DNA from: Rusavskia elegans
Taxonomy: Eukaryota; Ascomycota; Lecanoromycetes; Teloschistales; Teloschistaceae
Assembly: GCA_011316305.1 (NCBI GenBank)
Contig: SAUG01000030.1
Coordinates: 186,001 to 250,000, forward strand
Direction of reading: 5' to 3'
DNA: 64,000 nucleotides
The notes beneath the pieces are model-generated. The model was not told the DNA's origin and did no database searches. It saw only the letters and a program-made list of their open reading frames with translations. This document shows, piece after piece, positions 42,081-52,832 of the stretch; the stretch's first letter is position 1, and each line of letters begins with the position of its first letter. Position numbers and translations under genes: made by a program.

Positions 42081-45000
42081 TCACGGTAGTTGCCGCGGAT
42101 TCCGTAGTACAGCAGAAATTGTAGAGTCAACCTGGACCGTGGCACTGGTCGTTATTCCGGCTTTGATCGGCAGTCTCACTTCGATGTTCCCGTGAACTCG
42201 TATTTCTGCCCTGGCAGGATCCGGAAAGTCGTTGAGGCCATTCCTTGAAGGCTGAGACTCTCCGGCGAGTGGATTCTCATCGCATAGGAATTCGACTCTC
42301 CTACCAGTCATTGCGTCTTTTGGTGTTTCGACTTTGGATCCATTGGCCAGCCAGGCTTCCCTGAGACTCACGCCGAGAGCGGTGGCAACCTGTCTGGCAA
42401 CGCCGTTGCCGATGATTTTCCACTGCATTGATGGTGAACCAATGATCACTTCATCGTCGGGCCAACCTTGCGCTCTGCGCGCCTCCATTACCGTCAGGCA
42501 TCTGTGCCCGTCCCAGTGGAGAGCCGAACCGGTAAGCGCTTCACCTGGTGAATTGGTCGTGGTAAGGGTAGGTAGTAGGGCATTGGATTTGGCCCGCTGA
42601 TACGCCATAGACTTGTCGCTTCCCCGGATCTCGGTGTCCCAGTGCCATGCGGCCATTTGAGGTGGAGGCTGCCATCCTAGCTTAGCTGACTTGACGAATG
42701 TCATACCTGGAGGGAATCGAGGCACGCAGATAAGGCGGACGTTATCCAACGCACTCAGATTGCTTGTGACTCTGTGGTCAGGGTATAGTATACACGCCGT
42801 GCGAGCGTCTACGTTCTCGGGTAGATCTTTCGTCGCTTCACCTATTGTCACATATTCGAATGGCGTTGGCTCCCATTCTCGACTACCGAAAGGAAGGCCG
42901 TTTGCTGTCTTGCCTAGCGAGCGACCAATTACAGTGTCTGGGTGGGAGTGCGAAGGCGGCGGTCTGGCTAAAGGCGTAAGACCAGGGGCAGCGGCAGTTA
43001 TAAAAAGGCGCGTTCTGCCCTGGGGAGCACCAAAATTCCAAGCATCTAGGATCATCGGTCGTACCTGATAACCCAGCCCAACTAGAGCACAAAGAACCTG
43101 GGCGAAGACGTTGTTGGCCTGTCCAGCCCGTTTCGGCCCACAATTGGCCATGCCGAGAACGTTTTCCATAACGACGTACTTCGGCCGGTAGAAATCCACA
43201 AAGGCGACAACAGAGGCGACCATGGAAATATTAAGAAGGCTCTGATTGCTTAAATACCTATGGTTGGCCACAGAGAATCCTTGACAGGGGCTCCCGGCTG
43301 CGATAAACTCCACCTGGCCCCGTTGTGCTATCTTCCCAGAACCTCTGGCGTTGATCGCCTGGAACAGGTAGTCGTTGACCGAACCATTGTAGAGCTGGGC
43401 CGGTTGCTGCTTGTTGGCGTGGTACGTATGAATCGCTTCGTTGAAATAATCTACGGCCCATTCGTTCTTGACTGCCTGCGATTCTTCGAGCCCACGACCA
43501 AGACTTCCCCCACCGCAGAAGATGTCCAAGCCTCTCAATGGTCGTTGAGTTGGTGCGGCGACGGGATCAAATCCTTGCTTCATCACGGGCCATGGTTGCC
43601 GGAGTAGTTGGAGCTCTCCCGAGGCGGATTCTTCCCAAAGAATATAGTAGCAATCACCGGTACCGCCTCGATTGTACGGCGCTGGTATAGAGCCACATTC
43701 TTGGTCGTGAAGTGTATAGAAGCGCACGTGACACTGTCTTATAATAGCCGATATGTCACGGAAGTCCTCTCGAGCTGTATATACCAACTCATTGGCCTGC
43801 GCCTCAGTGTCACCATAGTCGTCTCTTTTCCTGAGTAATTTCCTTACGAGAACTTTGCCAGTTGCCTGGTTTGTGGAGTTCTCGAGAAGCACGACTGGCT
43901 CTAAAGTTTCTTCCGTTAAACCGTGCCTGACCATAACAGTATCACCGATGTTGTATTTGTGTCGTGGTGAGTCTTGCTCTTTGCCACATCGACAACGGAA
44001 GTCTGAGATCTGCAAGGTCGTCCAACAAGAGTCTCCACTACTATACTTCTGGCGAATGAAGAATTCTGCCTGGGATAGCTCCAAATGACCGAACAATGCC
44101 ACACGAACCTTGTGTGCTACTTCTGAGGTATAGATTGCAGCATCGTCGCAGTTACAATGATCACTCATGAACAGCTCTTGGGGACGTGGATACTTCATCT
44201 TTTGACAAGCTGTATCAGCAGATCGATACAACCAGATCAGACCTAGTTGCTGCCCCTGTTCCGTGACCTTGCGAGACTGTACGTACGCGTACCAGTACTG
44301 ATCCTCAGTCTTCCAGTCAGTGTTCGTATCGCTTGGTATTGCAATAATGTCGCCTGTCTGAACTGCGCCTTCGCTGGTTGTAATACGGGCGTGCGGGCTT
44401 TTGTGATGCTCCAGTGAGGATTTTGAATCACCCTTTTGTTGATCTTGAGACGTGACCAGGTCAAAAAACTTTGCCCAAGGCATATGGCTAAAGCACTCGT
44501 ACACGAAGGGCGTTACCACAGTACCACGTTCTTTACGCTGCGATATCTGGCGGGGTAGTGCAGTCAGTGCAACAGGATCAATCTCACTCCAGAGAGGCTG
44601 AGCAATGTAGTGTGCACCAAGTTGGCCGGCTTGGTTGTATAAAAACGTGGCGTGTGCTGCGACGTGCTGACGGAAATCGGTTTGCGGATACACTGAGCGC
44701 CAGGAGAGATACTCATCATTCAAGCTGTACGTCCCGGCTAGCCAACTTGCAAAGGCACCCTTGAAGTCGTGTAACCGTATATTGTCATGAGTATACATAA
44801 AATCCACGACGTGCTTGGCCAGGTCCGCCAGCCATAGAAAAGACTTGTGGTAGCGTAAGTACTCGGTTGAAGGTGACTGAAGCCTGTACCAAATGTTCGA
44901 GGCTTTTCCCGCGAAGGATTGCAACCAGATGTCAGAACCAACGGTGGGCGATGCGATTTCTTCGTATGCTCCAATGGATAGCGTCTCAAAAGGAACGCCC

Positions 45001-45727
45001 TGTAAATATCTTCTGCGTTGACCATCTGGACCAAAACGGAGTACTCCGTCAAAACTGAAGCTACCGCTACCACGGTCGTGAAGATCCTGTAGCGAAACGA
45101 GCTCGCCAGAACGTGTTTTCTCCTTCAAGCCGGAAGTACCTATCTTACTCGCTTTTCGAGCCGAGACCTGATGTGGGCGATAGACGGAAAAGTTTTCCAG
45201 ATCTACAAAGATAAAGTCGTCCTCATCTAAGCCTGACCGAATTGCTTCTGCCTCCTAACACTAGAATCAGTGGTTGGACGGACCATCCGTACCACGTGTA
45301 GCTCACCAAGATCTCCTCAAGTACATGTTTTTCTTTGGTCCGAGGGAATGGCGGCTGATGGCCTGTGTATAGTGATTTGGGATAGACCAATGGTGGTGGT
45401 CGAATACCCACGAAGCCTGAGGATGCATGTATCTTCTCACTCGCTTCAGGCAAGATTATCCCTGGCTCCGGTGTACAGGTTAACTGATCATCCAATGACT
45501 CTGTTCTTTTTCTTTTCCTTGAGGAAGCGGCGGGTCCTGGCGAGGTGCGGATAGTACTACAAGTTGACAGAGGGCGACTGGAATCGTCATTGGAAGAAGT
45601 GGTACAGTTAGTATACTTGTTAACAGGACTATTTCCGCTTTCTACGTTCGCTAAACGCGCGGTCAGCAAGACGAATATTGAGTACAAGCCTTTTATGCCT
45701 ACCGAATTCAATCAACGGAGGTGGCAT
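42081..45727 (-). CDS. dim-2: DIM-2-like DNA (cytosine-5) methyltransferase
   Basis: De novo and maintenance type 5mC methyltransferase of the fungal DIM-2 group, guided by H3K9me3/HP1 in Neurospora. Exons 45727-45703, 45650-45307 and 45254-42081, about 1180 residues. The N-terminus is poorly conserved with a basic stretch RKRKRTESL. FIFVDLENFSVYRP and FDGVLRFG precede BAH-type regions (TGDIIAIPSDTNTDWKTEDQYWYAYV; KYNIGDTVMVRHG). Catalytic motifs follow: I GLDIFCGGGSLGRGLE, IV AAGSPCQGFS with the catalytic Cys near residue 780, VI VVMENVLG, VIII QGRTRLFI, IX LPTLTTTNSPGEAL and X IIGNGVARQVATALGVSLREAW. All key residues are present, so it is likely active. The 5' end is uncertain: the ATG at 45727 is the only in-frame Met found, and the same frame stays open further upstream. 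Confidence 0.93.
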
Positions 45728-46210
45728 AATAGCAAACTCAAAATCATATAGACGTTCAATGAGAGACCAGGCATACCCACGGCGACAGAGTGAGCAATCG
45801 AAATCAGTCCGTACAGTTGAATTAGAGACTGCTCTGTAGCATGGTTAAGCCCAAAAAACTTGAACCGCGACGCAGAATGAGGGGACGACCCAATGGATCT
45901 GAATGAATCGATGTTGATTAAAACTCAAGTGATGCGTCGCAGAGTGAAACGGCAGAATTTACGCGTTGGAGAAAGGCGGTATCGGCAAACAAAGCCGCCG
46001 AGCCTCCGGGCGGACTGATAATGCAGGGTCGCCTTGGCGCAATAACGTGGGGCCACTCACTTGCCCCTCAACACTACTGCGTTACAGATCAATGTTAGAC
46101 TCATACCCAGGTGGTATAGAATATGAAAGTAAGCTTCGACGGCATGGCTTTCCAAGCTCGCTCGTTATCCTGAGCCTCGGCTTCAAAATAGGTGGCGACA
46201 ATGGCGTTGA
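45728..46210. other. Upstream region of the DIM-2-like gene / CMR1 3' end
   Basis: The minus-strand frame that joins DIM-2 exon 1 stays open upstream of 45727 (encoding DFDCSLCRRGYAWSLIERLY) until a stop near 45848. No Met precedes it, so it is either 5' UTR or part of a longer first exon. Confidence 0.35.
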
Positions 46211-48133
46211 CTACATCCACAAACACAATTTCCCACTTGCCGTTCCCGATGCTACCCAGTCGTTGGTAGGGTGGAACTGAGCAACAGCCGGCACGGCCGT
46301 GATACGGTCGCCGCCCAGCTGAGCTAGCTGCTCGCCTTTGGACGTATATATATCAACGAAGCGGTTCATGTTGCCGATGCAGAAGCGCTGCACATTATCC
46401 GAGGGGTTCAATTGCCATTGAGCACGAAGTCTGCGCAACAATTGGTCAGAAAAAGTAGTGCTGGGTGTGAAGGGTAATTTCGCTGGTACGGAGTCACAAA
46501 GTTGTGTGACTTTAGCTTTTGGACTAATTACTCACATAGTAACCCATCTTCCTGTCTGGTTGTTATGTCGTATTATCGCCGACGGCGCCATATCTTTCTC
46601 CGCTAGATCAAGACCCGCGCTCCATCCGGACATACCCTCGAATGTATGAATCTTGACCGTATCGTCGTAACTCGCCGTCGCTACTTGCCCCGCCGCGTTG
46701 AACGCGGCGTGACTGACGCTCAGCCTGCTTTCGTGCTCGCCACACAGCGCTGGCAACTGGGCGCCTTTCTTCCCGCTCATTTTCCGCAGGTCCCAAATGC
46801 GCATTGTGCGGTCCAGTGATGCGGTGGCGATGAAATGAGGACACGATGGGTTCAGGCTGAACCCACCGATTTTCTTCTCACTGAGCTGGAAAATATCAAC
46901 AGTGCCGGGCGTGCGAGTGTCGGTACGGCCGACGTGGCCATCAAGGCGAGAGAAGTAGAGAAGATGCGGGGACTGTGGGTTCATCTCTACGCCTGATATC
47001 GGCTCGTCGAGGGAAGTGTCTGTAGGGGCGTAGATTTCTATGGAGGAGGATTTAGTAAGATCGAGAAGGCGGAGTGACGAGTCGTAGGAGGAAGTATAGA
47101 GATGGGAAGGATTATGTGGAGAGAATTGGAAAGACGAGATGGTGCGCGCATGTAAATGAAAGGAGGTGATATTAGGATTTGGGTCGTCTGATTCGGCCTC
47201 TTCCTCGTCTTGATCTTCTGTTTTGACATTTTCGTGTTTTACAGAAGCTGGGGATTGTTGTGAAGCGTCAAATAGACCTAGATTGCCCATCTTGTCGCCC
47301 TGAAGAACATTTCGGGATTAGCACGTTTTGATCAGGCCAATTCACGCAACATCATGAGTTCTCCCAGGAATATAAAGGGGTTCGCGAGCCGCATATGAAT
47401 CTGCGATTGTGTCTCGAGACTCCAGACTCTGGGAGCTACGGGGGAAAGGAGCTTCAAAGTTGCTCACCGCAAAGACCAGTGGCTTCTCGATGACAGGGTG
47501 AAAACCCAGAGAGTAAATTCTTTCGGGGGTGATCTTGATTCCTGGGAAACCAATCAGAGATGCAGCCGAAGACCCTGGAGAGAACGGCAGCCTACTGTTG
47601 GGCTCAAATCCATCATATAGCTCCAGCGCACTCATCTTCTCCCTCAATGCCCGCAACTCTTTATCTGTAGTCTCTTTGACCTCCAACTCACCGAAAGTCC
47701 TCTCCTTGGTATTTTTGGGACCCCCATCTACTATACTCTGTAGGAAGTTCACATTTTTGTCCCACCCCTTTCCAGCAACTTGGACTTCACTTAGATCCAA
47801 AGGTCCTGATATCCTTTGCCTCTTGACCCTTGCTGCTTCTTGCACGGCAACATATTCATCTTCGGCTTTTCGCTTGGCAACCTCGCTGTCGGCTTCGATA
47901 CCGGCGATACGCGAGGATGTTCTCCTTGGGACAATCTCTTCCTTGACTTTCTTGACAGCAGGCTTCTTCCTGTGAGTGGTGGTGGGTTTGACAGGTTTCG
48001 GCTTCTGGCCTGGACCCAGACCAGCTGACGAGGCATCAAGCGCGAGTTGCTTGAGAAGTTTGTCTCGCTGGGCAATGTTTTCCTGACGCTGACGCTCGTA
48101 ATCGCTGATCTCATTTGCTGCCTTCTTAGCCAT
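46211..48133 (-). CDS. CMR1: WD40 DNA-damage-binding protein Cmr1
   Basis: A nuclear WD-repeat protein that binds damaged DNA and gathers in the intranuclear quality-control compartment under replication stress. Three exons, 48133-47468, 47299-46536 and 46430-46211, about 549 residues. The N-terminus [22 protein letters not shown] and [13 protein letters not shown] are family signatures; [20 protein letters not shown] leads into the propeller, with [16 protein letters not shown] restored across the 168-nt first intron. WD blocks include [62 protein letters not shown] and [20 protein letters not shown]. It ends [14 protein letters not shown]. The start faces the Mtf2-like gene, 91-184 bp away depending on that gene's start. 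Confidence 0.95.
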
Positions 48134-48317
48134 TGCGTTTGCGCAGCTATACGTAAGATGTACAGGAAGTCGTCATGATCGCGTAAAGTGAGATCTAGGA
48201 ACGCGCCTAGAACGTGTCGATGCGATGCCAAGACCGGATGCCGATTCGCCGAGCCATGATTTTGCGGCCAGGCGTGACGTACTCCGTATATTTCCGAATC
48301 CCGATTCAATTGACGAA

Positions 48318-49856
48318 ATGAACACAACAAGCTGGTTCATGTCAAGGTTGCTCCTACCGATAGCCTCAAGGAGAAGCACCTTGCTACCCTTCTTATACCA
48401 AACTCGTACCATACCGTCTCCCACAGTGCAGTCTCCCAGAACTCAACGCTGCTTTCACGTCACCGGCGCAAGGAAGGTGCGCAATGTCAAAAGCAACAAA
48501 ACCTCGGACCCTATCCCTTTTGAAGGAGACGTAGATGCTCGAGGAAACGATGATCAATTCCGACCAGTCGAGGAAGACTGGCCTGGAGACGATCCAGTCG
48601 CCCAGTCTACAGGAGATAGCACCAGTCGTCCCCTACGCAACAGTACAATAACTGCCTCCGAAAAAGCTGTCTTTGAACGTATCTTCAAAGAGATCTCAGG
48701 TGACGCATCCAAAATGGCGGTTGAAGAGGACGATCCTCTTGAGAACAACCTCGATGATGATGAGGCTCTGAATAGCGATGTTTATAGCGAGCTCAATGAA
48801 ATATTCGACAAAGCAATCTCAAAAACAGACCGTGCTGTACAGCAAAGTCCACGTGCAGGGGCCGACAAGAAGCACCCGGACCAAATTTCAAGGAACTTCA
48901 TGACTGCTCTCGATGCATTTGGGGGGCCATCATCCAAGGCTCGCAGGATATCCATTGCAAGAGGCAGTGAGGATGAACGGGAGATTCAAGCTTCGGTCGT
49001 GGAACACAGCCGCAAAGTAATGAAGAAGATCACGGAAGCCAAGACAGACACGGAAATTTGGAATGTCTTGGAAACCGATGTCTTCATCATGATCAAGCAA
49101 CAGGAAAGCCAGAAGAAAGGTCTTGAAGAGCAGAATAAACCGAAGAAGCGGAAGCGAGGCCGAAGCATTTCCAAAGCCGACCAAGAAGCGGCGGCAGCGA
49201 AAGAGAAGAAGCAAAGTCTGCGAGTGAGGGAGAAGAGTTTCCAGCAAGCGGAGATCGAAGCCATACTATCGTCGAACTACGGCGACTATTGCCTTGCAGC
49301 CATGCGGAATTTGCGTCGCGCATACCCAACTTCTCCGTATTCAATGAACCTCCTCCCAACAGTCAAACGTCTAGGGTCCATCTCGCACGTTCTAGCTGCT
49401 TCGGTCGATCTATACAACGAGGTTTTATTCCTGTTATGGTCGCAGTATAGCGACCTCAACGGCATGGCTGACTTGATCACCGAGATGGGCAACCAGGGCA
49501 TTGAAAGCAATGAGATCACGTTAAGGATTTTGCGGATGGTTCAATGGGCCAGGTCCAGAGCGTTCAAAGAAGACAGGCCAATGAAGCTATGGTGGAGCCT
49601 TGGCCCGGTGGATGCGGGCTGGACGAGAGTGCGCAGAAATGCAGGCAAAGTCTACTTTGAGATTCTCCAGGCGAAGGCGCGAAGGGCGATGGAGGGAGAT
49701 ATGGCCAATGGCAGAGACGTAGAACCCGAAGTGCAGATGGAGCAAGATAGACGACAAGAGACATCGTCAGAAAAGGAGTTGAGGGTGAAGCGAGCCATCG
49801 CGCATCAGGCGACAATAATGCACGGAGGGCTTCACAGTCCTATGGGTTCGGCATAA
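48318..49856 (+). CDS. Mtf2-like mitochondrial protein
   Basis: Single exon, about 512 residues from the ATG at 48318; an in-frame ATG at 48225 would add 31. I prefer 48318 because MNTTSWFMSRLLLPIASRRS looks like a mitochondrial presequence. The middle is acidic and charged (ENNLDDDEALNSDVYSELNE), with a basic KPKKRKRGRSISK stretch. The conserved C-terminal domain includes ILSSNYGDYCLAAMRNLRRAYP, LYNEVLFLLWSQYSDLNGMA, MGNQGIESNEITLRIL and WWSLGPVDAGW, matching the Mtf2/Nam1-like C-terminal family, implicated in mitochondrial RNA processing or translation. The family match is from memory. Confidence 0.75.
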   Translation: MNTTSWFMSRLLLPIASRRSTLLPFLYQTRTIPSPTVQSPRTQRCFHVTGARKVRNVKSNKTSDPIPFEGDVDARGNDDQFRPVEEDWPGDDPVAQSTGDSTSRPLRNSTITASEKAVFERIFKEISGDASKMAVEEDDPLENNLDDDEALNSDVYSELNEIFDKAISKTDRAVQQSPRAGADKKHPDQISRNFMTALDAFGGPSSKARRISIARGSEDEREIQASVVEHSRKVMKKITEAKTDTEIWNVLETDVFIMIKQQESQKKGLEEQNKPKKRKRGRSISKADQEAAAAKEKKQSLRVREKSFQQAEIEAILSSNYGDYCLAAMRNLRRAYPTSPYSMNLLPTVKRLGSISHVLAASVDLYNEVLFLLWSQYSDLNGMADLITEMGNQGIESNEITLRILRMVQWARSRAFKEDRPMKLWWSLGPVDAGWTRVRRNAGKVYFEILQAKARRAMEGDMANGRDVEPEVQMEQDRRQETSSEKELRVKRAIAHQATIMHGGLHSPMGSA

Positions 49857-50050
49857 ATCGGGTTCGGTGACTGGATATAGATATGTTCGCGCCGTCAAGT
49901 CGCTGGACATCAAATGCCGGGGTAGCGAACCCGTAGGACCACACCTGTTCATGTACAGCACTCTTCCAGCTCCTCTGGTGCGCTGCTAGTTTCGGCGATG
50001 TGAATGGTTGACTCAAAGTACGTATTTGGGTGGGTATCATTGTAGAACTG

Positions 50051-50859
50051 CTAGACTCGGACGCCTTTACTTCTTAAAGCACTGATGATGCCCATGGCCT
50101 GAACTCCTGCCCATTGACCAGCATCTCCAACTGTTCTCCGTAGACTTTGCGCAGCCTCTAATCTTCTATCGAAGAAGTCCTCCGTCTCCTTGAAGTTTGG
50201 AGATTTGTCCTGAGTCATGAACAATTCCGTGCTGGCGTAGATGGCCGACAGGCCTGCGCGCTTGGTGTACCAGGAAGTATCGACGCTTTTGTCGCCAGCA
50301 AGGAAATGGATCTCGTCCGAGAGGAGGGCGAGTTCATAAAGAGAAGGAGCGAAATGTTTGGGCATAGCAAGAATTGCAAGCGCCTGCACTCTTGATCAGC
50401 TCCGATGTACTCGATGTGGAACCGTGAGATGGAAATGCCAGGGCAGCAAACCTCTTGCCAACGATGTATGATTGGCTTGTTGGCATGCAGCCTTTGTAAT
50501 GTCAGACGTCGGATCATGTCCAATACACTGCCGGATGCTGGCGACGCAGCTGTCGGAGTATTCTTGCTTAGGGCTAATCGTTCGGTGACAAGGTGATATT
50601 TCACCAATGAAAAGACTCCATCGGGGAACAAATTGGCAGCGACATCAGGGTAGCCGGCATCCCGAATCCCGCTTGAGAGAGCGGTGCTGGTGAAGCCATG
50701 GGTGGGAACGTGATGGATGGCGGCTGCAAGGATCACATCCTCCTCTGCTGTATATGCCGGTGACGAGTCATGCTCGTAGGAGTGATAGTTCTGGTTGAGT
50801 CTGGGGATCCGACGGGCAGCAGCACACCGTACTTTGGTGAGGGTACGAGGGCGGCTCAT
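50051..50859 (-). CDS. COQ9: Ubiquinone biosynthesis protein Coq9
   Basis: A lipid-binding partner of Coq7 in mitochondrial coenzyme Q synthesis. Two exons, 50859-50452 and 50383-50051, about 246 residues; an ATG at 50877 would add six. The N-terminus is Arg-rich (MSRPRTLTKVRCAAARRIPR), fitting mitochondrial import. Conserved parts: ILAAAIHHVPTHGFTSTALS, LVKYHLVTERLAL, LTLQRLHANKPIIHRWQEAL (across the 68-nt intron), SLYELALLSDEIHFLAGDKS, VDTSWYTKRAGLSAIYASTE and LFMTQDKSPNFKET. The ending ALRSKGVRV is typical. COQ1 lies about 31 kb to the left in the same window. Confidence 0.96.
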
Positions 50860-50877
50860 TACTATCCTCGGTGGCAT

Positions 50878-52832
50878 AAGCCGGGGAGAACAGAAGTCGA
50901 ACATAGGGAGTGCTTCCAACCCAGTGGCCCGTGAGGTGCTACTCGGTTCTGATGCCTTACGAGGCACAGCTGACCGACGTGACCGCTAGAAGAGGAGCAT
51001 TCGAGATAGCACCAAAGCGGAGGTTGACAGGCACGGAGGCGTTCATCCGGTACTATGCACGGATAAGGCAGACGAGCCTCCAACCTCCTAGCGGTGAAGG
51101 CAGGATTCTTCTATCATTGGCCGTGATTACGACACCGACGACGCTCTATCGCCTGCTGCTAAGGGTCTTCGTGCCGGTATGTAGAGGTACTTATGACAGG
51201 ATTGCGTTGCAGATCAACCAAGATGAGCCGCGTCGGAGGAAAGACCTCACCGCAGCGTCGTATGGGATTCACCGCATGATTGGATATCACTGCATGCTTA
51301 TGACTTTCTCTCAGCCATGTTTATAATCCTCCAGCAGCTTCACCCACAGCAGGCCAACGTCTTGGCCTCGGTTGATCCTGCATACAGCCAATGCCTCGAT
51401 GCACTTGCTTGAGGCTGAAATCCCCCTTTTCCAGAGACTCGGTCTCGTTGTGGTTTGACGTTCGAAGCTGAAGCTGCAACAAGTATATTCGATATTCGAT
51501 TCGCCGAGCACATCAAGCCATGTCCCTCGAACGATCCGAGTATCTCGACCATCTGGAGCATGTTCCCGTTAGATGCTGTCAGGCAGGCATCCAGCATGAA
51601 CCAGTCTTGACAGGTGGAAAAGTCAAGTACCGTCCCGACCAGCAGAGCGAATAGACCAATAATAAGCCTTGATGGCTGCAACATCAACAACAATAAAAAT
51701 GTCAGCAACTTGTGTTTGACGAGTATGAAGCGGTCCTTCACTTCACCCGCCCGTTCTGTGGCGTTAATCCCGCGGCCCAGCTACTTAGTTTAGCCTTTTG
51801 CGCGAGCTAGCGTCACCTTGGTAGCCGAGACTTTCTCTTGACATTCGTTCGTGCTACTGACCTCCTCGAACCACACACTTTCTTATTTGCCTGCCTACTT
51901 CTCTCTGCTCATCGATCCCACTCCGGGGTTACACACCGTCTTCATCACCCTGGTCACCGATTGCCCGTTACCGCCTCGACGGGCCAACGCGTAAGTGATT
52001 GGCAGCTGCTCACTCACACCACTACTGCATGCCTCTTATTGTTTCTTAGAAGGCGCTCAAACACACGAGCCTGTCAGCATTCAGAAGTGAGCAATCATCC
52101 AGATCTTCAGCTGTCCTCGGCGTTCCGTGGCTTCTGCAACTACGTCTTCCTGTCAGGAGCAACGCGCCCGACCCGAGAGCTAGACGCTGACCAGCACCCA
52201 TTCAGCGCCCCAGGGGGACAATTCCACACGAGCCTCTTGCAAGGCAAATCTAGGCAACTTGACTTGCAGCCCCACACCCCACACCTCCAGCGTTAACTAC
52301 GCTCGCTGGAAAGCATCATCGCCCGCTCGACAAGAGCGCTGACTGGTCGGCTCTCGATTACGGTCCATCCGGAGCCCGCCTTTCTCCCACCTAGTGGCAG
52401 ATATCGTTGCCCCTTCCGAACACATCCTGGTCTGCACCTTGCTGGTAGCGAGCATCTCGTGCACCACATCGAACACAGTCACAGTGCTTGAACCCCTCGG
52501 TCATCATACATCATTACAGTCAGAATGGGTCCGTCACTCCTTCCCCAATTCTTCCCATCCTTCACTTATCAGCTAGCCCGATCTGGGCGCCTGATGTGCA
52601 CTCGCTGCTTCAGCTGCCGTCCTGTCGTCGGATATGGCTAGAAATCGCTTTTACCACGCGTCGAGAATTTTCTTTTCGACACCTCAACGCTCACACTTGC
52701 TTTTACAGACTCAGGAGACTCTTATCGCCCTCACGCAGTAAGTCAAATGATGACTGTTTGTCCTGCTTCTGCCAGGAACACGGCTACACTCTGCTTTGTC
52801 GCAGTTGGAGCCATTGTCGATCTCAAAGATGA
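50878..52832. other. Long intergenic / leader region upstream of the RRM gene
   Basis: Almost 2 kb without a recognised protein. The left half has an open minus-strand frame at 51741-51311 with a hydrophobic start and no ATG at its beginning; I do not trust it. The right part (about 51850-52830) is C/T-rich with many TCTC and CACC runs, as in long 5' UTRs of highly expressed fungal genes. Confidence 0.4.

Noticed and set aside
50910..51741. Plus-strand (138 codons) and minus-strand (133 codons) frames near COQ9
   Set aside because: Both start at non-ATG codons and show no conserved motifs; the minus-strand hydrophobic start was considered as a secreted protein but support is too weak.
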